A DNA stretch of 64,000 nt. Source: Alteromonas gracilis. Its GTDB lineage: Bacteria > Pseudomonadota > Gammaproteobacteria > Enterobacterales > Alteromonadaceae. The stretch is taken from positions 372,001-436,000 of the forward strand of contig NZ_PVNO01000031.1 in assembly GCF_002993325.1 (NCBI RefSeq). The letters are read 5' to 3'. The translations under genes were made by a program, and so were the position numbers. The notes beneath the pieces were generated by a model that was not told the origin of the DNA, made no database searches, and saw nothing but the letters and a program-made list of their open reading frames with translations. The number at the start of each line of letters is the position of its first letter. The stretch's first letter is position 1. This document shows positions 27,437 through 36,447 of the stretch, piece after piece.

Positions 27437-28867
27437 ATGTTAAAGGAAAGCTACCCCTATTATCTGGCGAGTGAACCACATTATGCTAATACCGATCTGG
27501 ATGTAACTAACAAATACACCCAAGAGGTAGCGACCAAGGTTGCGTTAGCAGATGCGGATGTTATCGACAAAGCTATTGCTGCTGCTGAAAAAGCCCAGCC
27601 TGCAATGGCGGCGATGGCACCTTATGAAAGACAAGCCGTATTAGAGCACTGCGTGAAGCGTTTTACTGAGCGCGCAGACGAACTGGCGCAAGCATTGTGC
27701 ATTGAGGCAGGAAAGCCAATCAAAGATGCGAAAGGCGAAGTAAGTCGCCTTATCGATACGTTTAAAATTGCCGCTGAAGAGTCAGTGCGCATCAACGGCG
27801 AGACGGTCAATTTAGAAATATCAGCCCGCGCGAAGGGCTATCAGGGTATGACCAAAAAAGTACCTATTGGCCCATGTTCGTTTATATCGCCGTTTAATTT
27901 TCCGCTTAACCTTGCTGCCCACAAAGTAGCGCCAGCTATCGCTGCGGGCTGCACCTTTGTTCTTAAGCCAGCGTCGCGCACTCCTATTGGCGCACTTATT
28001 ATTGGTGAAGTACTTGCGGAAACAGACTTGCCAAAAGGCGCATTCTCAATTCTGCCGTGTAGTCGTGATGGCGCTGATTTGTTCACTACAGACGAGCGAC
28101 TAAAGCTGCTTAGCTTTACTGGTTCACCCGATGTGGGCTGGGCGCTTAAAGCAAAAGCTGGAAAGAAGCCTGTTGTGTTGGAACTTGGCGGTAACGCAGC
28201 GTGCGTGGTTGACGAAGATGCCGATATTGAAGACGCCATCGACCGCGTCATTGTGGGCGCCTATTATCAATCTGGCCAAAGCTGTATCAGTGTTCAGCGT
28301 CTGCTAGTGCACAGCAAAATATATGATGAATTTAAATCTCGCTATGTAGAAAGAGTTAAAGCGCTTGTATCTGGCGATCCATCTGATGAAGATACGTTTA
28401 TCGGCCCAATGATTTCTGAAGGGGAGGCTGAACGCCTCCATGGCTGGATTGAAGAGGCGAAAGACAAAGGAGCAACTATCCTGTGTGGTGGTACTCGAGA
28501 CGGTGCCATGCTTCAAGCTACGGTGATGGAAAATGTACCGAAAGATTGCGATGCCAGTGCCGAAGAAGCGTTTGGTCCGCTATCCATCTTAGTGCCGTTC
28601 GATGACTATGACGAAGCACTTAACGAAGTTAATAATAGTCGTTATGGGCTCCAAGCCGGTGTATTTACCCGCGATATTTATAAAGCACACAAAGCATGGG
28701 ACGTGCTAGAGGTTGGTGGCGTCGTGATTGGCGATGTGCCAAGCTGGCGCGTAGACAATATGCCATACGGCGGTGTGAAAGACTCAGGTCTTGGGCGTGA
28801 AGGAATTCGCTACGCCATTGAAGATATGTCTGAAACCCGACTTATGGTAATTCGAACACCACAATAA
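27437..28867 (+). CDS. NAD(P)-dependent aldehyde dehydrogenase
   Basis: A 476-residue aldehyde dehydrogenase superfamily enzyme oxidising an aldehyde to the acid. The catalytic Cys is in GQSCISVQR near residue 283 and the general-base Glu in VLELGGNAA near 249. The N-terminal cofactor region contains PFNFPLNLAAHKVAPA. ATG at 27437 has AAGGAGT at the ideal distance; the upstream in-frame ATG at 27392 lies inside the preceding gene. It is co-transcribed with the acetolactate-synthase-like enzyme. The sequence resembles lactaldehyde/phosphonoacetaldehyde-type enzymes more than betaine aldehyde dehydrogenases, but the substrate is not determined. Confidence 0.9.
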   Translation: MLKESYPYYLASEPHYANTDLDVTNKYTQEVATKVALADADVIDKAIAAAEKAQPAMAAMAPYERQAVLEHCVKRFTERADELAQALCIEAGKPIKDAKGEVSRLIDTFKIAAEESVRINGETVNLEISARAKGYQGMTKKVPIGPCSFISPFNFPLNLAAHKVAPAIAAGCTFVLKPASRTPIGALIIGEVLAETDLPKGAFSILPCSRDGADLFTTDERLKLLSFTGSPDVGWALKAKAGKKPVVLELGGNAACVVDEDADIEDAIDRVIVGAYYQSGQSCISVQRLLVHSKIYDEFKSRYVERVKALVSGDPSDEDTFIGPMISEGEAERLHGWIEEAKDKGATILCGGTRDGAMLQATVMENVPKDCDASAEEAFGPLSILVPFDDYDEALNEVNNSRYGLQAGVFTRDIYKAHKAWDVLEVGGVVIGDVPSWRVDNMPYGGVKDSGLGREGIRYAIEDMSETRLMVIRTPQ

Positions 28868-28922
28868 TTAGGCGAGTTTTAAACTAAGTAAACATTAACT
28901 GACGTTAAACTACTAACGCAGT

Positions 28923-28955
28923 AAAAAAGGGCATGTTATACGACATGCCCATTTC
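28923..28955. terminator. Bidirectional terminator between aldehyde dehydrogenase and DUF2237 genes
   Basis: The stem GGGCATGT / ACATGCCC lies at 28929-28950. On the minus strand it is followed by six T; on the plus strand by ATTTCATT. It serves the convergent genes on both sides, better on the minus strand. Confidence 0.85.
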
Positions 28956-29043
28956 ATTACTTCAATTCACTGACTAGAAAGATGTAGATTGTAAATTATA
29001 CCGTTTAGCTCATTGCACGTTTCCCAAAGGTGCAGATAAATGC

Positions 29044-29403
29044 CTAATCGGCTGCATATTCTTCCAATAGTGACAGCGGGATAATATCCAGCGCTTTTTC
29101 ATGCGTCGCTTCAAGACGAACTTTAGGTGCCACTCCAGCTTCATAAGCTTGTAACCATCGAGCCGCGCACAAACACCATCTGTCTCCAGCAAGCAGACCG
29201 GGAAATGTCATGCTAGGCCAAGGAGTAATAAGATCGTTTCCTTGTCGTAATGAAAACTGAAGAAATTCATCGGTTACTATGGCGCAAACGCTGTGGTTGC
29301 CCAAATCTGCATCTGGGACATAACAAAACCCTTCTCTAGTAAAACCCGCATTCCCGCAACACAGCTGCAGTGGACGACCATAAACATTTTTTGCGTTCGC
29401 CAA
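29044..29403 (-). CDS. DUF2237 family protein
   Basis: A 119-residue protein of the DUF2237 family, common in bacteria and of unknown function. Hallmarks are NVYGRPLQLC at the N-terminus, DLGNHSVCAIVTDEFL, FPGLLAGDRWCLCAARWLQA and LEATHEKALDI. It has four conserved-looking Cys, which hints at metal or redox chemistry. TTG at 29403 is the only start consistent with the conserved N-terminus; GAGGG is upstream. It stands alone and converges on the aldehyde dehydrogenase operon. Confidence 0.87.
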   Translation of the reverse strand: MANAKNVYGRPLQLCCGNAGFTREGFCYVPDADLGNHSVCAIVTDEFLQFSLRQGNDLITPWPSMTFPGLLAGDRWCLCAARWLQAYEAGVAPKVRLEATHEKALDIIPLSLLEEYAAD

Positions 29404-29570
29404 AATCAGAACCCTCTCTTACAACGTATCTTTATATTGATGTCGCTTTGTCAAAACATAAGAATGTAAATCGCGTCAGGCCTATAACCCTATTCTGCTC
29501 ACCTTATGACCCTGAGTATAGAGAGTCAAATGTGAAGCAATAGTCTAATTACGTCTAAAGGTAAAAAATC

Positions 29571-30323
29571 GTGCTCGATAAAAGCAAAAAAACAGGTGGA
29601 AGTAATTTCTCTGAGGATGAAATCGCGCGCTTTGATGCGCTCGCCGAATCATGGTGGGATCCGAAAGGGAAATATAAAACTGCTTTAGATTTTAATAGAG
29701 CGAGATTAGATGTCATTAAAGCGCAGATAGAAAATCATTTCGGGAAGGGTAAATTACCCCCAGACTATTCAACTCTGTCAATGATTGATATTGGCAGTGG
29801 TGGTGGCCTTATCAGTGAGCCACTAGCAAAATTGGGCGCTCATGTAACAGGCATAGACGCAAGCGCGGTCAGCGTTGAAGTTGCCAAGCGGCATGCCGAA
29901 AAAAGCGGTGTGGATGTTAATTATAGACATATGCTCTCCAGTGAGGTTGTGGGCGAAGGACTTCAATATGATGTCGTAATTAATGCTGAAGTGGTCGAGC
30001 ATGTACCCGATCAACGGCAACTTATAAAGGAATGTGCGAGTTTAGTGAAACCCGGCGGACTTCTTATTTTAGCCACATTAAACAGAACGTTTAAAAGCTA
30101 TATCATTGCAATTGTTGGCGCTGAATACGTTATGCGGTATTTGCCCATTGGTACTCACGATTGGAGAAAATTCGTGAAACCTAGAGAGTTACAACAGTGG
30201 GTCGGGGGTGCGTTTTCCTTAAAACATCAAGTAGGAATGAAATTAAACCCGTTAAAGGGTGAATGGTTAACGACATCAAGCCTTGCCGTGAACTTTATTC
30301 AAACCTATTCCAGAGATGAATAG
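29571..30323 (+). CDS. ubiG: Ubiquinone biosynthesis O-methyltransferase UbiG
   Basis: SAM-dependent enzyme for both O-methylations in ubiquinone synthesis. It has 250 residues. The N-terminal EIARFDALAESWWDPKGKY is a UbiG hallmark. SAM motif I DIGSGGGLISEPLAKLGA is near residues 73-90, and VINAEVVEHVPDQ and LFLATLNRT-like LILATLNRTFKS follow. The GTG start at 29571 follows AAAGGTAA. It is a single gene. Confidence 0.95.
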   Translation: MLDKSKKTGGSNFSEDEIARFDALAESWWDPKGKYKTALDFNRARLDVIKAQIENHFGKGKLPPDYSTLSMIDIGSGGGLISEPLAKLGAHVTGIDASAVSVEVAKRHAEKSGVDVNYRHMLSSEVVGEGLQYDVVINAEVVEHVPDQRQLIKECASLVKPGGLLILATLNRTFKSYIIAIVGAEYVMRYLPIGTHDWRKFVKPRELQQWVGGAFSLKHQVGMKLNPLKGEWLTTSSLAVNFIQTYSRDE

Positions 30324-30526
30324 CTGGCCATAAATTATGCTTATGCTCTGTATGAAAGCTGAAAATGGTATTGTGAAGCATACCTAATGGCTAGTGCTAG
30401 CTAACTGAATTAGCAGGCTATTGTCTAGACGGGATGGCTAGAAATGACGTTTATTTGCGGGAGCGCTTTATTAAAACTTGTTAGTAAAGCTTGATCTTTA
30501 CATTGTGTTTACATAATTATAACAAA

Positions 30527-30563
30527 GGTCTGACCACAGACCAGGTATTTACCATAATTATGG
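30527..30563. promoter_or_regulatory. Two palindromes in the lipase leader
   Basis: GGTCTG-ACCA-CAGACC at 30527-30542 is a perfect six-base-pair hairpin. CCATAATTATGG at 30552-30563 is a perfect 12-base palindrome whose right end runs into the GGGG ahead of the lipase ATG at 30574. Either may be an operator or an mRNA structure that masks the ribosome binding site. Confidence 0.45.
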
Positions 30564-30573
30564 GGCACACACT

Positions 30574-31578
30574 ATGACACGAAGCAATTACACACGAATA
30601 ACCCAAACACGAACCAACCACATACGACTAAATCAAACGAGAAAAAGCACCTTCGCGGCTATATTGACGTTGCTCTGCTTATTTGTAGGCTTTTCTGGAC
30701 AGGCGCATTCAAGCACATACGCAAAAACTAAACACCCAATTGTACTTGTTCACGGATTATTTGGCTTTGAAGATATTTTATTTGTCGATTATTTCTATAA
30801 GGTTCCGCATAAACTCAGCCGAAACGGCGCTGTGGTTTACATTGCCGAAGTCTCACCAGCTAATTCTACGGAAGTGCGCGGCGAACAGTTGTTAGAATAC
30901 ATCGACGAAGTCTTAGCATTGTCTGGTGCTGACAAAGTAAATCTTATTGGTCATAGCCATGGGGGACCAACAGCGCGTTACGCTGCCAGTGTCGCGCCTG
31001 AAAAAGTCGCCTCGGTAAGTTCGGTAGCAGGTGTGAACTGGGGAAGTAAAGTAGCCGACCAATTGCGAGATGCCTTTTCAGAGGGCTCTGTTGGTGAAGG
31101 TGCGACTGGGCTTGTCGTTGATGCATTTGCCAATATTATCGAAATTGCTTCGGGCTCAGACCCAAGAGACAAGCCTACCGATTCAATTGCCGCCCTTAAT
31201 TCACTCTCAACTGCTGGTTCAGTGGCCTTTAACCAGCAATACCCAGAAGGGATGCCAACGGCATATTGTCGTAACGATGGCAAAATGCTCGCTGAAAACG
31301 GTGTTTATTATTTTTCGTGGAGCGGCGGAAAAACGTACACTAATGCGCTAGATGTTGTAGATCCATTTTTAGCGATAACTGGCACTGCGTTTAAAGAACC
31401 AAACGATGGGTTGGTCTCAACCTGCAGTTCACATTTAGGTAAAGTGCTCAAAGATAACTACAAGATGAATCATCTTGATGAGGTCAATCAGAGCTTTGGC
31501 ATCACACATTGGTTTGAAACCAATCCCGTTGATGTTTTTGTTCGCCAAGCAAACCGTCTCAAAGGCCTAGGCCTTTAA
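30574..31578 (+). CDS. lip: Secreted triacylglycerol lipase (family I.1/I.2)
   Basis: Secreted lipase of 334 residues, hydrolysing triglycerides outside the cell. It has a signal peptide with an unusually long, basic, Thr/Asn-rich N-region (residues 1-25) and a hydrophobic core to about 46. The mature start HPIVLVHGLFGF contains the oxyanion strand. The nucleophile is S128 in GHSHGG, the acid Asp is in EPNDGLVSTC and the His in NHLDEVNQSFG. Two Cys (AYCRND and STCSSH) fit the conserved disulfide. The gene for its foldase follows after 13 bases, as in Pseudomonas lipA-lipB. Confidence 0.94.
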   Translation: MTRSNYTRITQTRTNHIRLNQTRKSTFAAILTLLCLFVGFSGQAHSSTYAKTKHPIVLVHGLFGFEDILFVDYFYKVPHKLSRNGAVVYIAEVSPANSTEVRGEQLLEYIDEVLALSGADKVNLIGHSHGGPTARYAASVAPEKVASVSSVAGVNWGSKVADQLRDAFSEGSVGEGATGLVVDAFANIIEIASGSDPRDKPTDSIAALNSLSTAGSVAFNQQYPEGMPTAYCRNDGKMLAENGVYYFSWSGGKTYTNALDVVDPFLAITGTAFKEPNDGLVSTCSSHLGKVLKDNYKMNHLDEVNQSFGITHWFETNPVDVFVRQANRLKGLGL

Positions 31579-31591
31579 TGAGGTATATTCC

Positions 31592-32575
31592 TTGAATTGG
31601 CGTTTTATCACCGCAGGAGGGCTGAGTGCTCTCCTTATCATTGGCGTTTTCTACCATATCAACTCAGACTTTATCGTGTCAGAAGCGGGCGCGACTTTGC
31701 CGAATGCAGAAGATAACCTGAAAGGTGAAAGCGAGTTCGACAAAGAAAGGGCGAGCCAACAAGATGATGCAGGCGTTCACGCGACAAACTATATTTCTGA
31801 ATATAAGACTGATTCAACTGATACTAGCCTTGAAGTCTTCATCTTAGATTACACAACAAAAGACATCTTCGACCGCTATATATTCGAGCGAACCTCCGAA
31901 CTCCCCCACGTGGTTAAACTAGACTATTCGAACCATACTAAAACGAAATACACAGAAGAATCTGCCCGTACAGCAGCAGATTTATTTTCTCGCTACGTTG
32001 ATTATAAGGTGGCGCTATCGTCTGTGGAATTAGAGGTAGACCTGTCCGCACACAGTTTACGAGATGTAACCTTTAAGTTAGATGAGCGAGAAAACATACG
32101 GCGTAGGTATTTTACCGACAACGAATATCACTACTTATTCAGTCAAGAGGCACAAGTCGACGAAGCGGCATTAGCAAGATTGAGCATTGCTCAGGAAGAC
32201 ACGCTTTCAAAAGAAGAGAGAAAAGCGCTTATAGTAGACGCCCTGAAGGCGGGTAATCCCGCTGAGCGCGACGCCTTTCAACCTACATTGAATATGCACC
32301 GCATCAATGAAATTAAAAACACTTACAGCAATATAAACGATCGCTTCAATGCTGTGGCTGCTGAATTTGGAACACAGGTCGCCCAGCGCTTTGCTAAAAC
32401 GTGGGAAGAGCGAGCTCAGTGGCAGGCAAAGGTAGAAGCATACACACGTTTTAGAGATGGGTTGATGGAGCAGGGGCTTTCACCTGAGACGATGAGTGAG
32501 TCGCTGGCGGAATACAAAAGGAAACATTTCACTGCGAACGAGATTAAACGTCTTAAGGTGCTTACAGCGCGATGA
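31592..32575 (+). CDS. lifO: Lipase-specific foldase (lipase chaperone)
   Basis: Inner-membrane-anchored steric chaperone that folds the lipase in the periplasm before type II export. It has 327 residues, an N-terminal membrane anchor (FITAGGLSALLIIGVFY), a variable acidic linker, then the helical foldase domain. The family motif RxxFDY(F/C)L(S/T)A appears only in degraded form as KDIFDRYIFERTSEL near residues 90-104. The later RRRYFTDNEYHYLFSQEA and the C-terminal helices are typical. The start is TTG at 31592 with GAGGT upstream. It is coupled to the lipase gene. Confidence 0.9.
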   Translation: MNWRFITAGGLSALLIIGVFYHINSDFIVSEAGATLPNAEDNLKGESEFDKERASQQDDAGVHATNYISEYKTDSTDTSLEVFILDYTTKDIFDRYIFERTSELPHVVKLDYSNHTKTKYTEESARTAADLFSRYVDYKVALSSVELEVDLSAHSLRDVTFKLDERENIRRRYFTDNEYHYLFSQEAQVDEAALARLSIAQEDTLSKEERKALIVDALKAGNPAERDAFQPTLNMHRINEIKNTYSNINDRFNAVAAEFGTQVAQRFAKTWEERAQWQAKVEAYTRFRDGLMEQGLSPETMSESLAEYKRKHFTANEIKRLKVLTAR

Positions 32576-32783
32576 CAAGGCAAGCAGATACAAAGGCACA
32601 GTGAGCGAGCAATGATATGGTAAGACCATAAAAACGCTGAATAGTGTCACCGCTATACGAAGTGATTTGAAAGCGTGCAATACTCTTACTAATCTAGATT
32701 TTGTTTATTAACTTACACCGTTAATTTCAACGTTATTTCTACCGAAATTTCCATTGTTGTTTCGCGAGGCTAGTCATACCACT

Positions 32784-33392
32784 ATGAAAATCTATGAAAC
32801 GAAGACCGCTCCTAATCCACGCCGAGTACGTATGTTCTTAGCCGAAAAAGGCATTGATGTTGATTATGTTCAAGTCGACATTCAGAAAGGAGAAAATTTA
32901 AGTGCAGAAATGCGGACCAAAAACCCGCTGGGTAAAATTCCTATTCTAGAGCTCGATGACGGCACGTGTATTGCTGAAACCGATGCCATTTGTACTTACT
33001 TTGAAGCGCTTCAGCCAGAGCCGCCGTTAATGGGAACAACGCCCGTTGAAAAAGCCACGATATCAATGTGGCAGCGGCAGGTAGAGCTTGCGTTTATGAT
33101 GCAAATTGGTATGTGCTTCCAACATACTACAGGTTATTTCAAAGACCGCATGACGCCGGTACCAGAGTATGGCAAAGAGGCGGGTATAAATGCGTCTAAA
33201 TATCTCAATATTTTAGAGCGCCGACTTGGTGTAAAAGAATACATAGCGGGAGATGCTTTTTCTATTGCCGATATAACGGCGTTATGTGCTATGGATTTTG
33301 CCCGAGTTGTAAAAATACGCATGAGCGAAGAGCATGTTAATTTAGCTCGCTGGTACGACGCGGTGAGCAGCAGAGCGAGTGCAAAAGCCTAA
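32784..33392 (+). CDS. Glutathione S-transferase family protein
   Basis: A 202-residue cytosolic GST: thioredoxin-fold N-terminal domain ([26 protein letters not shown]-binding [14 protein letters not shown] and [10 protein letters not shown]) followed by an all-helical C-terminal domain with the N-capping [16 protein letters not shown] at 32784 is preferred to the TTG at 32754 because the domain starts there. Its TAA overlaps the ATG of the next GST gene by one base. The substrate is unknown. Confidence 0.9.
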   Translation: MKIYETKTAPNPRRVRMFLAEKGIDVDYVQVDIQKGENLSAEMRTKNPLGKIPILELDDGTCIAETDAICTYFEALQPEPPLMGTTPVEKATISMWQRQVELAFMMQIGMCFQHTTGYFKDRMTPVPEYGKEAGINASKYLNILERRLGVKEYIAGDAFSIADITALCAMDFARVVKIRMSEEHVNLARWYDAVSSRASAKA

Positions 33393-34051
33393 TGATAGAT
33401 TTATATACTGCGGCAACGCCCAATGGCTGGAAAGCGTCGGTGGCGTTAGAAGAGATGGGTCTTGAATACACTGCTCATGCGGTTAATTTAATGAAAGGCG
33501 AGCAGAAAACCCCTGAGTTTTTAGCCATGAACCCGAATGGACGTATACCCGTTATCGTAGATAGAGAAGCCGGTGGCCACGTTGTTTTCGAGTCTGGCGC
33601 CATTATGATTTATCTCGCTGAAAAGACAGGGATGTTCTTGCCGCGTGATGCTAAGGGTAAAAGCCAGGTTATACAGTGGCTAATGTTTCAGATGGGTGGA
33701 ATTGGCCCTATGATGGGGCAGGCGAACGTATTTCATCGGTACTTAGAAGAAAAAATCCCTGTTGCTATCGAGCGATACCAAAACGAAGTTCGACGATTGT
33801 TCACCGTGCTTGATGGCAGGCTAGAGGATCGTGAATACTTAGTAGACAACTACAGTATTGCTGACATGGCTAACTGGTGCTGGGTGCGCACTTACGAATG
33901 GTCAGGTGTTAGCATTGAAGGCTTGGATAATCTCATTCGCTGGAAGAACAGCATTGAAGCAAGGCCAGCAGCGCGACGTGGCGTAGAAGTGCCTAATAAG
34001 ATAGATAAAGAGGCGCTGCTTAAAGGGGCTAAAAACGTCGTGACTAGGTAG
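33392..34051 (+). CDS. Glutathione S-transferase family protein, YfcG/Nu-class-like
   Basis: A 219-residue GST resembling E. coli YfcG, a GSH-dependent disulfide-bond oxidoreductase. Features are [20 protein letters not shown] at the N-terminus with the TPNGWK active-site loop, [24 protein letters not shown], and the [13 protein letters not shown] helix cap. It overlaps the preceding GST by one base, so the pair is translationally coupled. The two belong to different classes and are not recent duplicates. Confidence 0.9.
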   Translation: MIDLYTAATPNGWKASVALEEMGLEYTAHAVNLMKGEQKTPEFLAMNPNGRIPVIVDREAGGHVVFESGAIMIYLAEKTGMFLPRDAKGKSQVIQWLMFQMGGIGPMMGQANVFHRYLEEKIPVAIERYQNEVRRLFTVLDGRLEDREYLVDNYSIADMANWCWVRTYEWSGVSIEGLDNLIRWKNSIEARPAARRGVEVPNKIDKEALLKGAKNVVTR

Positions 34052-34106
34052 GCTCTCTCGCTCCTGCTTATTTGAAGAGACTAATCATACTGCGGTTTTA
34101 GCGCGT

Positions 34107-35009
34107 TTATTTTCCTACGAACGCGCTTATGGTTTTTATATGCTCGGGTCCAATGCCGCAACACCCTCCCACGATATCCGCGCCCGCCGCTATCCACGTT
34201 TGAACATAATCTAAGTAGCGTTCGGGTGTGACGTCATCACGCAGTTCAGATAGAAGCGCATTTGCTTCATGGCTACGCTTTCTTTCTGAAAAGCTATTGG
34301 CGTAAGCGCCAATGGTAATGGTAGCGTTCATCTGGCGTGTAATAGTGATTGCGCTTTCCATTTCTTCAGGCTGTGAGCAGTTAAAAAGCACGCTGTCGAC
34401 ATGAGATAATAGGTAAGCGATATCTGAAAGGGGCTCGCCAGAGCGAAGTGTTAACGGCTCATCTGGTGAAGCGCGATTTTGCAATGAAAACGACAGCCAA
34501 ACAGGTCGGGAAGAAAGGGTTTTGATAAGTGATACCACTGCCTCTGCTTCTTCCACGGAGCTGGCCGTTTCAATTAACCAAATATCGATATAGGGAGCTT
34601 GGGCTTCGATAAGTGGTGAAAGTATTTCACTGAGTCGACTGGCATCAAACAAATCGGGACGATAAGAGCCAAACGCCGGTGGAATGCATCCAGCCACGGT
34701 TAATTTGCTGGATTGCTTTGCCTGCTGAGCGGTGACGGCTTCTCTTGCTAGTCTGGCAGCGGTTTCGGCTAGTTTAAATGCTTGCTCGTTAAATGTTTTC
34801 TCGCCAATATGAAAGGGCACTAGTGCATATGCATTAGTTGTAATGACGCTGGCACCTGCTTCAAGAAAATGAGCATGAACCTCTCGGACTAATTCTGGCG
34901 TTTGCATCAGCGCTAAAGCAGACCATTCGGGTTGTCTAAAAGGCGCACCTATTCTTTTTAACTCGCGCCCCATGCCGCCATCTAGAATTGTAATGTGCTT
35001 TTCTCTCAC
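34107..35009 (-). CDS. Homocysteine S-methyltransferase family protein
   Basis: A 300-residue zinc-dependent methyltransferase-fold protein similar to MmuM, which moves a methyl group from S-methylmethionine to homocysteine. The N-terminal ILDGGMGRELKR, the first zinc Cys in LFNCSQPEEM and the Cys pair in VGGCCGIGPEHI are all present. The GTG start at 35009 fits a short gap of 40 bases from the upstream ROK gene, suggesting one transcript. No S-methylmethionine permease is adjacent, so the methyl donor is unproven. Confidence 0.88.
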   Translation of the reverse strand: MREKHITILDGGMGRELKRIGAPFRQPEWSALALMQTPELVREVHAHFLEAGASVITTNAYALVPFHIGEKTFNEQAFKLAETAARLAREAVTAQQAKQSSKLTVAGCIPPAFGSYRPDLFDASRLSEILSPLIEAQAPYIDIWLIETASSVEEAEAVVSLIKTLSSRPVWLSFSLQNRASPDEPLTLRSGEPLSDIAYLLSHVDSVLFNCSQPEEMESAITITRQMNATITIGAYANSFSERKRSHEANALLSELRDDVTPERYLDYVQTWIAAGADIVGGCCGIGPEHIKTISAFVGK

Positions 35010-35049
35010 TGGTATACCGCCCCTAACGCTGTCTTGAACTCTTAGATGA

Positions 35050-36222
35050 TTAGTAATAGTTTGCTTGGAGCGCTAAGTTTGCACTGCCTATAGATTGCGC
35101 TTTTGCGCCTACAAGGCCAGGACTCACGTTTATCTTTGAAAGCCCCCGCATATCAAGGTGCTCCATCGCCCCTTTGGTTTTTTCAACCAGCGATTCCTTA
35201 ACATCATTAGGGATAGCACCATCTATAATTACACCCTCTACATCCAAAAGGCTCATTGCGCATTGAGCTGCAAATGCTAATCCCTTGGCGGTTTCAGAAA
35301 GCCATAAGTCAACGATGCCCTCGTCGCACGACCAGTGTGAAGGCGATTCATAAATATGCTTGCCGTTTTGCCCAGCGTCTACGAGTGCCCGTTCTAACAA
35401 GTAAAGCGAAGATTGAGTAATCAACTGGCGCTGCGACGTGCCGCTATGAAATGGTAAAGAGCCAATAGCGCCTGCATTGCCCGTTTTTCCGTTTATCAGC
35501 TGGTTATTTAATACAAGACCACCACCTAAAAAGGTGCCAACGAAAATATATAAGAAGCTTTCGTAACGTTTAGGATTTCCGAAAGACATTTCGGCGCTGC
35601 ACGCCGCTCCCGCGTCATTTTTAATAAATACCGGTAAGTTGAGAAGGCCTTCAAGGGCGCTTTGAGGATCGAATTCTCTCCACTCTTCCAATTCATTTTT
35701 CGGAGCTCCAGCCTCCTCTGCCCAACTCCAAATCTCGAAGGGCATGGCTACGCCTAGACCCCTAACAAGGCGTTGTTGGTCGGTATCAAGATTCTTAATA
35801 AGCACGTTAAAGGCACGCTTTGCGAAATTAAGTAAATTGCTAACCGTTGGATAGTCAGACTTCTCGTGAAGTGTTGCTTTTACATTGCCTTTTAAGTCAA
35901 GCAGTGTCATGTCGAAGCTACGACGTCCCACTTTGAGGCCGACGCCAAATGCACCATTAGCGTTAATGCCAAAAGGAACCTTTGGCTGACCTACACCACC
36001 TTTAATAGGCTTTAAGCGTTTTACCAAACCATCGGCTTCTAACTTTTTTATGATTACCGTAGCGGATTGCGCGGACAAACCGGTTAATTGAGCGATTTCA
36101 GCCTTGGGTAATGCAATACGCTGACGAATGAGAGTAAGGATTTCCCGTTCATTAGTTGAGCGCGCATCAAGTAGTAAAGGCATCCTTTGGGATGGCAGAT
36201 GAAAAGCCGTTTCAATATTCAA
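35050..36222 (-). CDS. ROK-family transcriptional regulator
   Basis: A 390-residue repressor-type ROK protein: an N-terminal winged helix (EILTLIRQRIALPKAEIAQL, then LSAQSATVIIKKLEADGLV) followed by a sugar-kinase-like ROK domain. The usual ROK zinc motif CxCGxxGC is missing; the equivalent region reads SGTSQRQLITQSSL. The apparent TTG start at 36222 lacks a good ribosome binding site; ATG at 36183 is an alternative. It is divergent from a fructokinase gene with several palindromes between them, so it probably controls sugar use and is autoregulated. Confidence 0.88.
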   Translation of the reverse strand: MNIETAFHLPSQRMPLLLDARSTNEREILTLIRQRIALPKAEIAQLTGLSAQSATVIIKKLEADGLVKRLKPIKGGVGQPKVPFGINANGAFGVGLKVGRRSFDMTLLDLKGNVKATLHEKSDYPTVSNLLNFAKRAFNVLIKNLDTDQQRLVRGLGVAMPFEIWSWAEEAGAPKNELEEWREFDPQSALEGLLNLPVFIKNDAGAACSAEMSFGNPKRYESFLYIFVGTFLGGGLVLNNQLINGKTGNAGAIGSLPFHSGTSQRQLITQSSLYLLERALVDAGQNGKHIYESPSHWSCDEGIVDLWLSETAKGLAFAAQCAMSLLDVEGVIIDGAIPNDVKESLVEKTKGAMEHLDMRGLSKINVSPGLVGAKAQSIGSANLALQANYY

Positions 36223-36322
36223 TGTAATTACAATCTGTCCATTAAAAGAGACTAGAGTTTAATAACAAGCTAGCCGTGTATCAAATTTAAGAATTAACGT
36301 AGTGCGTGCTTCTGGGGGTCTG

Positions 36323-36340
36323 TTTTAGACTGGTCTAAAA
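36323..36340. promoter_or_regulatory. Perfect palindrome 1 between ROK regulator and fructokinase
   Basis: TTTTAGAC-TG-GTCTAAAA has perfect eight-base arms with a two-base centre. It is a candidate operator in the 284-base divergent region. Confidence 0.6.
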
Positions 36341-36376
36341 TTACGCAAACTTATCATACAATTCTTTAGGATGATT

Positions 36377-36399
36377 TTAAATCAATTGGGTTGATTTAA
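36377..36399. promoter_or_regulatory. Perfect palindrome 2 between ROK regulator and fructokinase
   Basis: The arms TTAAATCAA (36377-36385) and TTGATTTAA (36391-36399) flank TTGGG. They are perfect nine-base arms. AT-rich arms of this kind resemble known ROK repressor sites in base composition. Confidence 0.6.
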
Positions 36400-36432
36400 T
36401 TGTTTCTTTCGACAATACTATGCCCCAATTAT

Positions 36433-36447
36433 TTAACGATTCGTTAA
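36433..36447. promoter_or_regulatory. Perfect palindrome 3 upstream of fructokinase
   Basis: TTAACGA-T-TCGTTAA has perfect seven-base arms and lies 59 bases before the fructokinase ATG. It is unlike the other two palindromes and may serve a second regulator. Confidence 0.55.

Noticed and set aside
27841..28251. Minus-strand frame of 136 codons inside the aldehyde dehydrogenase gene
   Set aside because: It is antisense to the conserved cofactor-binding region; Ser-rich translation is typical of a shadow frame.
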